A stretch of DNA of 64,000 nucleotides from positions 35,171 through 99,170 of the forward strand of contig CAYNRE010000050.1 in the NCBI GenBank assembly GCA_964399535.1, written 5' to 3'. The DNA comes from CAYNRE01 sp964399535 (GTDB lineage: Bacteria > Planctomycetota > Planctomycetia > Pirellulales > CAYNRE01). Below, one piece after another: positions 36,141 through 45,706 of this stretch. The position numbers were made by a program, and so were the translations under genes. Positions within the stretch are counted from its first letter, which is position 1, and every line of letters starts with the position of its first letter. The notes beneath the pieces are model-generated. The model did no database searches. It saw only the letters and a list, made by a program, of their open reading frames with translations, and was not told the origin of the DNA.

Positions 36141-37343
36141 CTAGCCGCCGAGAAAATAGCCCATCATCTTCCATCCCTCGGGAAAGACCAGCGACGAGCG
36201 GCCGGCGGCCACTTCGTCGTAGGTGCGCTCGCCGTCGGGCACAATGCCCTTGCCGCACACGGCCAACGGCACGAACCCATGGCTATGGGTCTTGGTGCGC
36301 ACCGGCGTGGGATGATCGGGCGACACCAGAATCCGGTAATCGCCGCGTTGTTTCAAAGCGGCCAAGAGCGGTCCGACAATGTGGGTGTCGATCTGCTCGA
36401 GGGCCTCGATCTTGGCGTCGGCCCTCCCCTCGTGCGAGGCCTCGTCGGTGGCCTCGACATGGACGCAAATAATGTCGGTCTGGTCCAAGGCGTCGACCGC
36501 GTACCGGCCCTTGGCCGCGTAGTCGGTGTCGAGGTAGCCGGTGGCGCCGGGCACCTCGATCCGGGGCCAACCGATCAGGGCCGCCAGACCGCGGAGCAGA
36601 TCGACCGCCGTGATCATGGCGCCTTGCTTGCCGTAGCGCAGGGCAAACGAGGGCAAGCTGGGGGCCCGCCCCAGGCCCCAGAGCCAGATATTCGTGGCCG
36701 GCAGCAAACCTTGCTGGCGCCGGGCCTGGTTCACCGGGTGATCGGCGAAGAGCGGTACGCTGTCGGCCATGAGTTGATTGAGCAGGTCGCTGCCAGGACC
36801 GCGCGGATAGTCTTCGAGCACCGATTGGTCGGTCAGGTCGTGGGGCGGAGTGGTCCGGGTTTCCCGGGCAAAGGGAGCCGGCTCGCCTGCCCCGCGGTAA
36901 AGCAGCAAGTTTCGGTAGCTTACGCCGGGGCGAAACTCGAGCCGATCGCCCCCCAGTCGCTCTTGCGCGGCGGCCAACAAGGCCGTGGCCTCGGCGGTCG
37001 AGATATGGCCGGCCGTAAAGTCGCGCATCGTCTGGTCTTCGACCGTGACCAGGTTGCAGCGGATGGCCCAGTCGTCGGGCCCCAGCTCGATGGATTGCGC
37101 GGCGGCCTCTAGCGGCGCGCGGCCCGTGAAGAACTCGAGCGGGTCGTAGCCGAAGAGGCTTAAATTGGCCACGTCGGACCCGGCCGGCAGCGACGGCGGT
37201 ACGTGGTTCGCCCGCCCCACTACTCCTTCGCGCGCCACTTGGTCCATAAACGGCACCCGGGCCGCCTGCAGCGGCGTTCGACCGTCCAGGCTCTCCTGGG
37301 GTTCATCGGCACAGCCATCGGGAATAATGATCGCGTATTTCAT
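36141..37343 (-). CDS. ApgM-type phosphoglycerate mutase family protein, candidate homoserine kinase
   Basis: A 400-residue metalloenzyme of the archaeal-type cofactor-independent phosphoglycerate mutase family (PF10143 plus the alkaline-phosphatase-like core). It starts MKYAIIIPDGCADEPQESLDG with the first metal Asp in IIPDG. The middle segment has PAGSDVANLSLFGYDP (the serine nucleophile region). Further metal-binding blocks are VEATDEASHEGR, ILVSPDHPTPVRTKTHSHG and FVPLAVCGKG. The TIGR02535 subgroup was proposed as an alternative homoserine kinase because it occurs beside threonine-pathway genes in species without ThrB. Here it lies exactly between hom and lysC, which supports that idea. 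A glycolytic phosphoglycerate mutase role is the alternative. Confidence 0.85.
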   Translation of the reverse strand: MKYAIIIPDGCADEPQESLDGRTPLQAARVPFMDQVAREGVVGRANHVPPSLPAGSDVANLSLFGYDPLEFFTGRAPLEAAAQSIELGPDDWAIRCNLVTVEDQTMRDFTAGHISTAEATALLAAAQERLGGDRLEFRPGVSYRNLLLYRGAGEPAPFARETRTTPPHDLTDQSVLEDYPRGPGSDLLNQLMADSVPLFADHPVNQARRQQGLLPATNIWLWGLGRAPSLPSFALRYGKQGAMITAVDLLRGLAALIGWPRIEVPGATGYLDTDYAAKGRYAVDALDQTDIICVHVEATDEASHEGRADAKIEALEQIDTHIVGPLLAALKQRGDYRILVSPDHPTPVRTKTHSHGFVPLAVCGKGIVPDGERTYDEVAAGRSSLVFPEGWKMMGYFLGG

Positions 37344-37476
37344 GGCAGGTTGGCCTCGAGCCGTGGTTCTGAAACGAGCGTGCCGCGCCGGTTGATCATT
37401 AAAGTCCTCTGGCGGTGGGCGGCCTCGGGACCGGTCTGGCGCCAGGCAGGCTGGGGCCGAGCGGCAAAAGGCTTGC

Positions 37477-38796
37477 TCAATCGCGCACCCGCATTCGATC
37501 GCTCCAAGAGCGGACACAGCCCAGCCGGCTGATGGCGGCCGTGGCCTGGCCAATGGCCCCTTCGGTCGTGGTATGGGTCATAATAATCAGCGGCACCACC
37601 CCGGGGCTCCCACCCCCTTGGGCCGAGGAGGCCTCGTGCTGAATGACCGAAGCGATCGATACTTGGTGCTGCCCCAAAACGCCCGTGATGTCGGCCATGA
37701 CGCCGGGGCGGTCCTCCACGTCGTAGCGCAGGTAAAACCGGCCGGGCACGCGGGCATAGTCGCGGGCGCTTACCCGGGCCTCGCGGTGTGACCAGAGATC
37801 GAGCGTGCGAAAGGTGATTGCGGCCCGGCCCACGACGGTGTCGATCAGGTCGGCCACCACGGCCGAGGCGGTAGGCATCTGGCCCGCCCCCTGGCCGTGA
37901 AAAAACACCGGCCCCAGCGCGTCGCCGACCACGCTAATGGCGTTGAACGCTCCCCGCACCTCGGCTAGCGGGGTACCCCGCCGGACCAAAGTGGGTGAAA
38001 CGTGGAGCTCGAGCCCCTCGGGAACCAGCTGGGCCACGGCCAAGAGCTTGATGCGATAACCCAGTTCGGCCGCGTAGCGCAAGTCGATTTGCTCGACCGT
38101 ATCGATGCCCCGCCGGGGTATTTCGCGCCAGTGCAGCCGGGCCCCAAAGGCCAAGTGGGCCAAGATCGCCAGCTTTTGGGCGGCGTCGCTGCCGTCGACG
38201 TCCATCCGCGGATCGGCCTCGGCATAGCCCAAGCGCTGGGCCTCGGCCACGGCGGCAGGGTAGCCCGAACCGTGGTCTTCCATTTGCGTAAGAATGAAAT
38301 TGCTGGTGCCATTGAGAATGGCATCGAGCGATTGCACCTGGTTGGCCGAGAGGCACTGGCTCAGGTTGGCCACGATCGGGATGCCGCCGGCGACCGAGGC
38401 TTCGAACGCAATTGAGCGGCCCAATTGCCGAGCCCGGTCGAAAAGTTCCGAGCCATGTTCGGCCAACAGCGCCTTGTTGGCGGTGACCACGTCTTTGCCG
38501 CTCTCGAGCAGACGGAGGGTGATCGAACGGTCGGGCTCGAGCCCCCCCACCAGAATGGCCACCACGTCGATGTCCGGGTCGTCGGTCACCAGGCTCAAGT
38601 CGTCGGTCAGCACCCCGGGGGGAAGCTTCAACTGCCGGGCCCGCGAGCGATCGCGGACCACCACCCGGGCAAGCTCCAGGCGTCGTCCAGCATGGCGGGC
38701 CAGGCGGTCGCCCTGTTCGAGCACGAGCCGCGCGACCCCGCTGCCGACGGTGCCCAAACCGACAATGGCGATCTTCGAGGGGCGAGTTTCCGACAT
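37477..38796 (-). CDS. hom: Homoserine dehydrogenase
   Basis: A 439-residue enzyme that reduces aspartate semialdehyde to homoserine. The N-terminal NAD(P) fold begins KIAIVGLGTVGSGVARLV, then AILVGGLEPDRSITLRLLESGK with VVTANKALLAEHG. The catalytic domain has ILNGTSNFILTQME, GYAEADPRMDVDGSDAAQKLAILAHLAFGA (substrate-binding Asp/Lys) and GQGAGQMPTASAVVADLID. A C-terminal ACT domain (about 350-430; YDVEDRPGVMADITGVLGQHQVSIASVIQHE) gives feedback control by threonine in this class. It starts the hom, ApgM-like, lysC row on the minus strand, with 133 bp to the next start. Confidence 0.96.
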   Translation of the reverse strand: MSETRPSKIAIVGLGTVGSGVARLVLEQGDRLARHAGRRLELARVVVRDRSRARQLKLPPGVLTDDLSLVTDDPDIDVVAILVGGLEPDRSITLRLLESGKDVVTANKALLAEHGSELFDRARQLGRSIAFEASVAGGIPIVANLSQCLSANQVQSLDAILNGTSNFILTQMEDHGSGYPAAVAEAQRLGYAEADPRMDVDGSDAAQKLAILAHLAFGARLHWREIPRRGIDTVEQIDLRYAAELGYRIKLLAVAQLVPEGLELHVSPTLVRRGTPLAEVRGAFNAISVVGDALGPVFFHGQGAGQMPTASAVVADLIDTVVGRAAITFRTLDLWSHREARVSARDYARVPGRFYLRYDVEDRPGVMADITGVLGQHQVSIASVIQHEASSAQGGGSPGVVPLIIMTHTTTEGAIGQATAAISRLGCVRSWSDRMRVRD

Positions 38797-39022
38797 GGGC
38801 TTAAGTCGCAGGCGACAGGCAGGTTCGGTCCAAGCGGGTCATCGTAGGTGGCCCGGCCGGGGGTGGTCAAGCCGCGGCCCGGGCTGGTTTTGGCGTGGCT
38901 GCGGGGGGCCACGCTGCGCAGGTTCGGCCCGAGGGATACAATAGGCCCACCCGGTTGGCCGCAGACCACGCATTGGACTGGGCGCGGACCGAAGCAAGCA
39001 CCCTAGGAGCTTTCACCCCCCG

Positions 39023-40081
39023 ATGGATTCCCAAGCCCACGAGTTTCTCAAACAACTGCTGGCCGTACCGAGTCCCTCGGGCTACGAGGCCGAGATTCAG
39101 GGCCTGGTTCGCCAGTACCTGGCCCCGCTTGCCGACACGGTGCGAACCGACCTGCACGGCAATGTAATCGGCATCAAGAACGCCGGCGCCCCCCTGCGGG
39201 TGATGTTGGCGGGGCACTGCGATCAAATCGGTCTGATCGTGCAGCACATCGATTCCGACGGCTTCCTCTATGTGCAACCCATCGGCGGCTGGGATCCCCA
39301 GCAACTGGTCGGCCAGCGGATGACCATTTGGAGCGCCGCCGGGCCGGTGCTGGGGGCGATCTCGCGCAAGCCGATTCACCTGTTGACCGAGGAAGAGCGC
39401 AAGCAGGTGGTCAAGCTGAAAGATCTGTGGATCGACATCGGGGCCCGCAACAAGGAAGAGGCTCAGCAGCTAGTGCGCGTGGGGGACCCGGTCACGCTTG
39501 AATTGACTTATCGAGAGCTGAAAAACGGTCGGGCGATCAGCCCGGCCATGGACGATAAAACCGGGCTTTGGGTCGTGCTCGAGGCGTTTCGCCGGGCCGC
39601 CGCGCGGCCGCTGCACTGCGCGGTATACGTAGTTTCGACGGTGCAGGAGGAAGTCGGCCTGCGGGGTGCCAAGACCAGCTCGTACGGCATCGATCCGCAA
39701 GTGGGCGTGGCGGTCGATGTGACCCATGCCACCGATTGCCCCACGATCGACAAGAAGCAGGAAGGGGAGATCGCGCTGGGAGGTGGTCCGGTTATTTTCC
39801 GGGGACCGAACATGAACCCGCGGGTGGTCGACCGGCTGATCGCCGCGGCCGAGCGCGGGGGCATGGCCTATCAATTGGCCGCGCTGAACCGGGCCAGCGG
39901 CACCGATGCCAACAGCATGCAAGTGAACCGCGCCGGAATGGCGACGGGCTTGGTGAGCATTCCGAATCGCTACATGCACAGCGCGGTCGAAATGATCGCG
40001 CTCGACGATCTAGACCGCTCGGCCGATTTGCTGGCCGAGTTCCTTACTGGAATCGAGCCAGACGACGACTGGACGCCGTAG
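39023..40081 (+). CDS. M42-family metallopeptidase (FrvX/glutamyl aminopeptidase-like)
   Basis: A 352-residue cytoplasmic, probably dodecameric aminopeptidase. The two-metal site is visible: H65 in MLAGHCDQIG, the bridging D177 in AISPAMDDKTG, general-base E209 with E210 in VQEEVGLRGAK, D232 in VDVTHATD, and a C-terminal His in NRYMHSAVEMI. A PA-like insertion domain (about 75-165) forms the oligomer contacts. Family members remove N-terminal residues from peptides and complete proteasome-type protein breakdown. AGGAGC lies upstream of ATG 39023. The 3' end overlaps the convergent acyltransferase gene by 38 bp. Confidence 0.93.
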   Translation: MDSQAHEFLKQLLAVPSPSGYEAEIQGLVRQYLAPLADTVRTDLHGNVIGIKNAGAPLRVMLAGHCDQIGLIVQHIDSDGFLYVQPIGGWDPQQLVGQRMTIWSAAGPVLGAISRKPIHLLTEEERKQVVKLKDLWIDIGARNKEEAQQLVRVGDPVTLELTYRELKNGRAISPAMDDKTGLWVVLEAFRRAAARPLHCAVYVVSTVQEEVGLRGAKTSSYGIDPQVGVAVDVTHATDCPTIDKKQEGEIALGGGPVIFRGPNMNPRVVDRLIAAAERGGMAYQLAALNRASGTDANSMQVNRAGMATGLVSIPNRYMHSAVEMIALDDLDRSADLLAEFLTGIEPDDDWTP

Positions 40082-40838
40082 CCGTGGGCCGCCCCGGTCC
40101 ATGGCCCGCATCAACCCGCCGATGGCTCCGCAGCGGCGCCGGCTCGCGGCGCACGATGCACTCGGCCAGCTTGCGCGTGCCCGATTCGGCCCAGGCCTCG
40201 GCCTCGCAAGTGAGCCGGGTGAGCATGCGCTCGACCTCTTGCCGGTAATGTTCCAGGCCCTCGCGGTCCAAGTCGGGGGGAATCTGCAGCGCGGGGCTCA
40301 CCACGCCTCGGGCTCGGGTGCCAGGGCGCGGAATGGCGAATCGGTCCCAACTGCGGGCCCGCCAGGGGCGATCGAACCCCAGACCCAGTAGCACGATCGG
40401 CAATTGTAGCTTCGACGATAAGTACACCGGGCCGGGCGCCAGCACGCGGCGCGGTCCGCGGGGCCCGTCGGGCACAATCGCCAGGTTCATGCGCTGGCTG
40501 CGGCGCAACAGCTCGCGCAGGGCCGCCACGCCCCCGCGGTTGGTCGATCCGCGAATTGTTTCAAAGCCCATGTGCCGGGCGGCGCGGGCCAGAATTTCGG
40601 CGTCGCGATGCTGGCTGAGCAGCATGGCCAGATTCGAGTGGCCCCGCAGCGCCAAGGGCAGCAAGATGTACTCGTGCCAGAACAGGTAAATCTTTTGCCC
40701 CTGACAGGCCGGATTCACCGGATCGACGGTGGGGTCGTAAAATGCCCCCTTGTAGCTCAGGGTGTTCATCCACGAGCGAACGGCCCAGGCGGCCGTTAAG
40801 CCGGCCAGCCCTTGAAGCCAAGGAGATTTCAATCGCAT
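40044..40838 (-). CDS. DUF374 lysophospholipid acyltransferase-like membrane protein
   Basis: A 264-residue member of the LPLAT superfamily (DUF374, PF04028). The acyltransferase motif region reads YLFWHEYILLPLALRGHSNL, with the HxxxxD-type site represented by SQHRDAEILARAARHMGF; further conserved blocks are GSTNRGGVAALRELLRR and IVPDGPRGPRR. Members sit at the inner membrane and transfer acyl chains, for example to lipid A or phospholipid precursors, but this subgroup is poorly defined. A short N-terminal helix (LQGLAGLTAAWAVRSWM) may anchor it. The C-terminal tail (about 215-264) is low-complexity, basic and overlaps the antisense M42 gene. Confidence 0.85.
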   Translation of the reverse strand: MRLKSPWLQGLAGLTAAWAVRSWMNTLSYKGAFYDPTVDPVNPACQGQKIYLFWHEYILLPLALRGHSNLAMLLSQHRDAEILARAARHMGFETIRGSTNRGGVAALRELLRRSQRMNLAIVPDGPRGPRRVLAPGPVYLSSKLQLPIVLLGLGFDRPWRARSWDRFAIPRPGTRARGVVSPALQIPPDLDREGLEHYRQEVERMLTRLTCEAEAWAESGTRKLAECIVRREPAPLRSHRRVDAGHGPGRPTATASSRRLARFQ

Positions 40839-40924
40839 CGAGCAGGCATCCTTGCCGAGAACGGGTTATCGAACCGCGCGCGAACGGCTCGCGCACCGCC
40901 CCTCACGGGGGAAAATTCGAACGG

Positions 40925-41803
40925 TTAGGTTTGGCCAGCCGACGCGATCGGGCTGGTTTGCCAGTGTCCTTGAAACACTTCGACCGCGGGACCCGTCTTG
41001 TATACATGGCCATCTTCGGCCCATTCGAGCTCCAAATCGCCCCCCAAGAGGTGAATGAGCACGCGCCGCTCGGTGCGACCGCTGAGTACACCCGCCACGC
41101 AGACGGCCGCGGCGCCGGTGCCGCAGGCCAGGGTTTCGCCCGAGCCCCGTTCCCAAACTCGCATCCGCAGTTCACTCGGGGAAATGACTTCCACGAACTC
41201 CGCGTTGACCTTGCGAGGAAAGTGGGGGTCGACTTCGACCTGGGGTCCGACGCGATGCACCCAATCGTCGCTGAGCGTATCGACAAACGTGATGCAGTGC
41301 GGATTGCCCATCGAAACGCAGCTAACCGTCAGCCGGCGCCCCGCCACGTCGAGCGGAACATTAATCGCCGGGGCGCGGGGGTCATCGCCCGCGGCACGAA
41401 GCGTGGTCGGCACCTGGGCGGGGTCGAGAATCGGGGGGCCCATATCCACGCGAGCCCGCGTTACCAGCCCGTCCTGAATCTCCAGATCGAGCGACAACAC
41501 TCCCCGGCCGGTTTCAATCGCTAGCCGCGGTTGGGGCCGGATGCCGTGGTCGTACAGGTACTTGGCCACGCAGCGAATGGCGTTGCCACACATCTCGGCT
41601 TCGCTGCCATCGGCGTTGAACATCCGCATTCGGGCATCGGCCACTTCGGAGGGGCAGATCAGCACCAACCCGTCGCCCCCCACGCCCAGGTGGCGATCGG
41701 AAATCTGCCGGGCCAGTTCGGCGGGGTCTTCGGGCTGGGGCTGGCTGAAGCAATCGACGTATACATAGTCGTTGCCCGCGCCATGCATCTTGGTGAATTG
41801 CAT
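40925..41803 (-). CDS. dapF: Diaminopimelate epimerase
   Basis: A 292-residue enzyme that converts LL- to meso-diaminopimelate for lysine and peptidoglycan synthesis. Both catalytic cysteines are present: C72 in DGSEAEMCGNAIRC and C227 in GSGETLACGTGAAAV. The N-terminal MQFTKMHGAGNDYVYVDCF and VNAEFVEVISPSELRMRVWERG blocks are standard. Mirror-symmetric halves lie at about 1-125 and 140-275. It is close to hom, lysC and the candidate homoserine kinase but separated by two other genes. ATG 41803 is the family start. Confidence 0.97.
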   Translation of the reverse strand: MQFTKMHGAGNDYVYVDCFSQPQPEDPAELARQISDRHLGVGGDGLVLICPSEVADARMRMFNADGSEAEMCGNAIRCVAKYLYDHGIRPQPRLAIETGRGVLSLDLEIQDGLVTRARVDMGPPILDPAQVPTTLRAAGDDPRAPAINVPLDVAGRRLTVSCVSMGNPHCITFVDTLSDDWVHRVGPQVEVDPHFPRKVNAEFVEVISPSELRMRVWERGSGETLACGTGAAAVCVAGVLSGRTERRVLIHLLGGDLELEWAEDGHVYKTGPAVEVFQGHWQTSPIASAGQT

Positions 41804-42025
41804 CGTCGATCTCGGGGGTGGGCGGGTCGCGAAATCTCAGGGTGCCTGCGAATACCGTGGCAGAGTCTGGTTCGCCGACCACAGGGGGGGCGTGTAGCCG
41901 GATTATTGGGTGTTGGACCAAACACGCCAAGAGCGGTCGTCCGGAACGAGGCGCCCGAACCGGCCGCCCGACCCCAAGCTTTTCTGGCCGCGAGGCCCAA
42001 ACTGCCGATCCCAGCGCGGCTTTAG

Positions 42026-42364
42026 TCAGCCACTGAGGTCCAATCGGTGCCCCAGTTGGCCGCTGGCATCGCGACTGGCGCCCTGCGCGGGGGCGTCGGT
42101 CCGCGGCTCGTCGGGCGGCAACGGCCCCCCGGCCAGCGGCTCCTCCCACAAGCGTCTGCCATCGGCGTCGCGCTCTTGCGCCTCGTGCTCTTCACCGTCG
42201 GTGGCGGCAATGCCCGCGGCGTTGTCGGCCCGCTCGGCCGCCCGCTGCTGACGGGCTTGAGCCGCCGCATCCTGACGCACGCGATCGGTTTCGCTTCCCT
42301 GCGACTGGGCAAGCGAAACCCCCGCGGCGCTGTTTGAGACACCTCCCAGCGGCACGATGTTCAT
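42026..42364 (-). CDS. Small hydrophilic planctomycete protein
   Basis: A 112-residue protein beginning MNIVPLGGVSNSAAGVSLAQ, followed by a charged helix (RVRQDAAAQARQQRAAERAD) and ATDGEEHEAQERDADGRRLWEEP. I recall proteins of this pattern recurring in planctomycetes with no assigned function. The Gln/Ala-rich helix may be a coiled coil; the ERDADGRRLWE block is the most conserved-looking part. It has no neighbour on the same strand within 100 bp other than the AsmA-like gene upstream (stop at 42488). The longest frame adds 16 residues (start 42412) but ATG 42364 gives the recognisable N-terminus. Confidence 0.6.
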   Translation of the reverse strand: MNIVPLGGVSNSAAGVSLAQSQGSETDRVRQDAAAQARQQRAAERADNAAGIAATDGEEHEAQERDADGRRLWEEPLAGGPLPPDEPRTDAPAQGASRDASGQLGHRLDLSG

Positions 42365-42487
42365 CGTTCGGCCTCCCGGGCTGCATGGTTCCGGTTGGGT
42401 GACTACTCCCAATCTAGCTCGTGGTGGAGATGGTCAGGTTGTATGGCCGTCTCGGCTTGCCGGCGACAAGACACCACCCCCCCGCCC

Positions 42488-45400
42488 TTAGCGGCGCCAG
42501 GGCTGTTGGGCTTGCCCCGTTCGCTGGGGGGGGGAGGCCGGCGGCGGGCTGGTCGGCGCCGGCACTTCGGGCAACAGCCGCGGCAGGGGACGGTCGGGCG
42601 GTCGCAGTTCAATCCCCAGCGACTGTAAGCCTTTCTTGACTCCGGGCAGGGTTTCCTTGGTTACCTGGGGGTCGCTCAGCTTTCCGCGTACGTGGATTTG
42701 CATGAACTGTTGGCTAGCTCCCCGCAACACGCCACCGACGATCGGCAGGTTCAACGGCTCGCGCCCCACCATGGCGAAGAAGTCGAGATTCAGATCGGTG
42801 CTGGCGTTCATTTCGCCTCGGCCACGCAGGCTGACCACGTCCCCCTTGAATTGAATCTGATCGAAGTACACGTGTTCGCCAGCCACGCGGAAATCGACGT
42901 CGCTATCGGTAAAGGCGGAACGGTCGGGTTGGCGGACGCTCGCCACGCTCAGCAAGCGGACCATCAGCGGCGAATCGTAAATGTTCGCCTCGCGAAGCTG
43001 CAGGTTGCCGTAGCCCGAGCGGGTGTATGCCTCGGAACCACGGCCCGTCAGGTGAATCTGGCCGCTGAGCTTGCCGGCCAGCGGCGTTTGGCTGCCGGCC
43101 AGTTCGCGGGCGCAGCGGGCCAGGTCGGCCGAGGCCAGCGCGGCGTCGAGGCGATACTCCATGGGATCGCTCAAAACAACCAGCCCGTCGCCATAGGCCA
43201 TGCCGCCGCAAACTTCGGCGGTGAGGTGCCGAGCCGGCACGCCATTGGACGCGGGCACCGCCGCGGCACCGAGCAACAGCCGGGAATCGGCCAAGCGAAC
43301 CGGGCCGCGCAAATTGACCAACTGCGCATTGCGAACCATGGCCGAGTCGATGGCCAGCTCGCCCAGACAATCAATCTGCGTTCCGTCGTACCGGCCGCTG
43401 AGCTGCACCCCTCCATGCAGGTTGTTGACCGGCACGCTCATCGTCAACTGGCCATCTTGCAGGTCGGCCTGCAGCCGCCAACTCGAGGTGACCGGGTCGG
43501 CGGTGCCCGGGCCGCGCTCCAAGCGAACCTGGCCTTCCAGGTTTACCCAGCCGCGGGGGTCGAGTTGCCGGACCATTTCGCGCGTGGCGGGGGAGAGGGC
43601 CTGGGCCAGGTCGCGGTCGGCTTCGAGCCGCTCGATGACCAGCCGCTCGATATCGACCTGCCAGCTTCCGTCGGTTCGCAAATCGCAGTCGCCGCTGGCG
43701 GCCACCAGCCGCGTGGGCCCGTGGCTGGCCGTGAGCCCCTCGAAATCGACGTGGCGATCCTGAAAGAAGAACTCGCCCCCCAGGTTTTCCAGCCGATACG
43801 GAAACCAAACCGGCTCGATCGAAGTTTTTTCGGCGATTGGCCAAACCCGGGCCCAGAGATGCACGTCGGGCCGGGCCGAGAGCCAGCTCACCTGGCTGCG
43901 GAAGTTCACCGCGCCGCGAGGTTGCACCTGGTTCCACATTTCGCGCAGCCGAGGATCGGAAAGCGAATCGCGCAGTTCTTCGTCGATCGGCACATTCTGT
44001 CCGGCCAGGGCCAGCACCAAGAGCCAGCCCTCGGAAGTCGGCTCCAGGCGGCCGTTGCACTCCACGTGGCCCGTGTCGTTGGTGCCGCTAATCCGGTCAA
44101 AGGTCCAGAGCCCATCGGCCACGCGGATCGTGCCCCGCACGTCGGACAAGGGATACGCGAACCGGTCGTACTGAACCTGGCAGCGATCCAGCCCGATGGT
44201 CAACTCATACCGCGACGGCGCGTCCCAGGTTCCCGCCCCGTGCTGCACCTGGGCATCGAAACGAAAACTGCCCCGCGGATGTAAGGCGGTGATGACTCCG
44301 CGCACCTCCTCGGGCAGGGCGTCGAACAGTTTCTGATCGAGCGGGAGCCGGTCGGCGGTTACCTTCAAGCGGGCCGGGCCGCCCTGGGTCGGCTGGTCCC
44401 AACTACCCACCAGGCGAACTTCCTCCCCCTGGCTGTGGGCTTTGAGCGAAAGGCGAAGCTGCTCGTCGCGCAGTTCGATCGAGCCCTCGGCGCGCTCGAG
44501 CCGATAGGGAAACTGGTAGTAGCTGAACGCCAGGTTCCGTAGCCGCGAGATCAGGCGGTTGGGGCGCCACCCCTGGGGGCCATACTGAGCTTCGAGGTCG
44601 AGGTCCATCTCGCCCGACGGGAGAAACTTGGCCCATTGGTCGCGCCACTCGCGTGGCAGCCCCTCGACGCGCGACCAGCGCTCGTCGAGGATCAGCCGAC
44701 GGCCCATCAGCTTCACCGAAAGCTCGCTTTCCGGTCCGTAGCCGTTTCGCTCGCCGCTGAGCCAGATCTGGCTAGGGCCATTGCGGGCCGTGCAATGATC
44801 GATGCGCACCCCCTGGGGGCTGAAATGCACCTGGGCTTTTAGATCGGAAAGCGGGTAAGGCAAGCTGGGGTCCTCCCAGCGGCCCCCCTCGAGCTGGGCG
44901 TCGATCTGAAACGCCCAGGGGGGCGCGCGCCCCGACTGGTAGCCGACGCGATAGGTAACTTGCGCCTCGGCCCGCAGGCCGGCCGCGGGGCCCGGGGAAA
45001 GGGGCATGAGCTGGCCCAGCGCGGCTTGCAATTCGGGGCACCAGTTCAGCCCCACGACCGACCCGCCCAGATCGAGCGTCGAGCCGTCGAGGCTGAGTCG
45101 GCCCACCACCTCGATATCGCGGGCATGTTCGCTGAACAAATGACCGCGCACCTCGTAGGTGGGCGGCGTGGCCGGATCGGAACCCGCCGTGGCCTGGGGC
45201 GGCGTAAGCACCAGATTCACGTCGCGCAGCGTCAGCGTCGACGAGGGATTGCGGAGCGGGTCGAAGACCTCGACCGTCGCGTTCTCGATGACGATCCGCG
45301 GATAGCCCTGCGATAGGCTCGGTATCGGCAACAGTCGGCTCACGCTCCAGCGGTCGTCCGAGCGGCGCGTCATGCGCAATACGGCCCGACGAATCACCAC

Positions 45401-45706
45401 CTCATGGAAGTCGGGCAAACCGTGCACCAGGTCGGTCACCTGAGCCCCGGTCGTCAGGAAAACCTCGTCGACCCGGGTCAGCTCGGGCTGTGGCCCGTCG
45501 GCGTCGGGTTCCAGAATGGCCAGGTCGCGCAGCTCGATTCCCTGGCCGGTGATCCAGCGGGCGCGTCCGACCTCGACCACCAGACCTTGGTAATGATGCC
45601 CCAGCCGCGCAACGACCAGCCGCCGCAACTGGTCGTCGAAGCGCGAGTACACGTACAGACCCGCTACCAGCGACAGCCCCAAGGCCAGCGCCAGGGTCCA
45701 AAGCAC
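42488..45706 (-). CDS. Large AsmA/DUF3971-like envelope protein
   Basis: A 1072-residue protein with an N-terminal signal anchor (VLWTLALALGLSLVAGLYVYSRF), then a long beta-repeat body with recurring DxxG and LPLDQKLFDALPEE-type segments (about every 150-200 residues, for example VPIDEELRDSLSDPRLREMW), and a C-terminal AsmA-like region (SGQIHLTGRGSEAYTRSGYGNLQL, VGREPLNLPIVGGVLRGASQQFMQIHVRG). AsmA/TamB/YhdP proteins are lipid-transfer or envelope-assembly proteins spanning the periplasm. A Pro-rich tail ends the chain. The start is GTG 45706; no ATG, GTG or TTG lies upstream in frame before a TAG. Function is inferred from architecture. Confidence 0.75.
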   Translation of the reverse strand: MLWTLALALGLSLVAGLYVYSRFDDQLRRLVVARLGHHYQGLVVEVGRARWITGQGIELRDLAILEPDADGPQPELTRVDEVFLTTGAQVTDLVHGLPDFHEVVIRRAVLRMTRRSDDRWSVSRLLPIPSLSQGYPRIVIENATVEVFDPLRNPSSTLTLRDVNLVLTPPQATAGSDPATPPTYEVRGHLFSEHARDIEVVGRLSLDGSTLDLGGSVVGLNWCPELQAALGQLMPLSPGPAAGLRAEAQVTYRVGYQSGRAPPWAFQIDAQLEGGRWEDPSLPYPLSDLKAQVHFSPQGVRIDHCTARNGPSQIWLSGERNGYGPESELSVKLMGRRLILDERWSRVEGLPREWRDQWAKFLPSGEMDLDLEAQYGPQGWRPNRLISRLRNLAFSYYQFPYRLERAEGSIELRDEQLRLSLKAHSQGEEVRLVGSWDQPTQGGPARLKVTADRLPLDQKLFDALPEEVRGVITALHPRGSFRFDAQVQHGAGTWDAPSRYELTIGLDRCQVQYDRFAYPLSDVRGTIRVADGLWTFDRISGTNDTGHVECNGRLEPTSEGWLLVLALAGQNVPIDEELRDSLSDPRLREMWNQVQPRGAVNFRSQVSWLSARPDVHLWARVWPIAEKTSIEPVWFPYRLENLGGEFFFQDRHVDFEGLTASHGPTRLVAASGDCDLRTDGSWQVDIERLVIERLEADRDLAQALSPATREMVRQLDPRGWVNLEGQVRLERGPGTADPVTSSWRLQADLQDGQLTMSVPVNNLHGGVQLSGRYDGTQIDCLGELAIDSAMVRNAQLVNLRGPVRLADSRLLLGAAAVPASNGVPARHLTAEVCGGMAYGDGLVVLSDPMEYRLDAALASADLARCARELAGSQTPLAGKLSGQIHLTGRGSEAYTRSGYGNLQLREANIYDSPLMVRLLSVASVRQPDRSAFTDSDVDFRVAGEHVYFDQIQFKGDVVSLRGRGEMNASTDLNLDFFAMVGREPLNLPIVGGVLRGASQQFMQIHVRGKLSDPQVTKETLPGVKKGLQSLGIELRPPDRPLPRLLPEVPAPTSPPPASPPQRTGQAQQPWRR

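Noticed and set aside
34788..37112. 774-codon plus-strand frame
   Set aside because: Antisense to lysC and the ApgM-type gene, whose protein motifs are intact; typical GC-rich shadow frame.
42692..44284. 530-codon plus-strand frame
   Set aside because: Antisense to the AsmA-like gene; His/Ala/Gly-rich without any recognisable domain.
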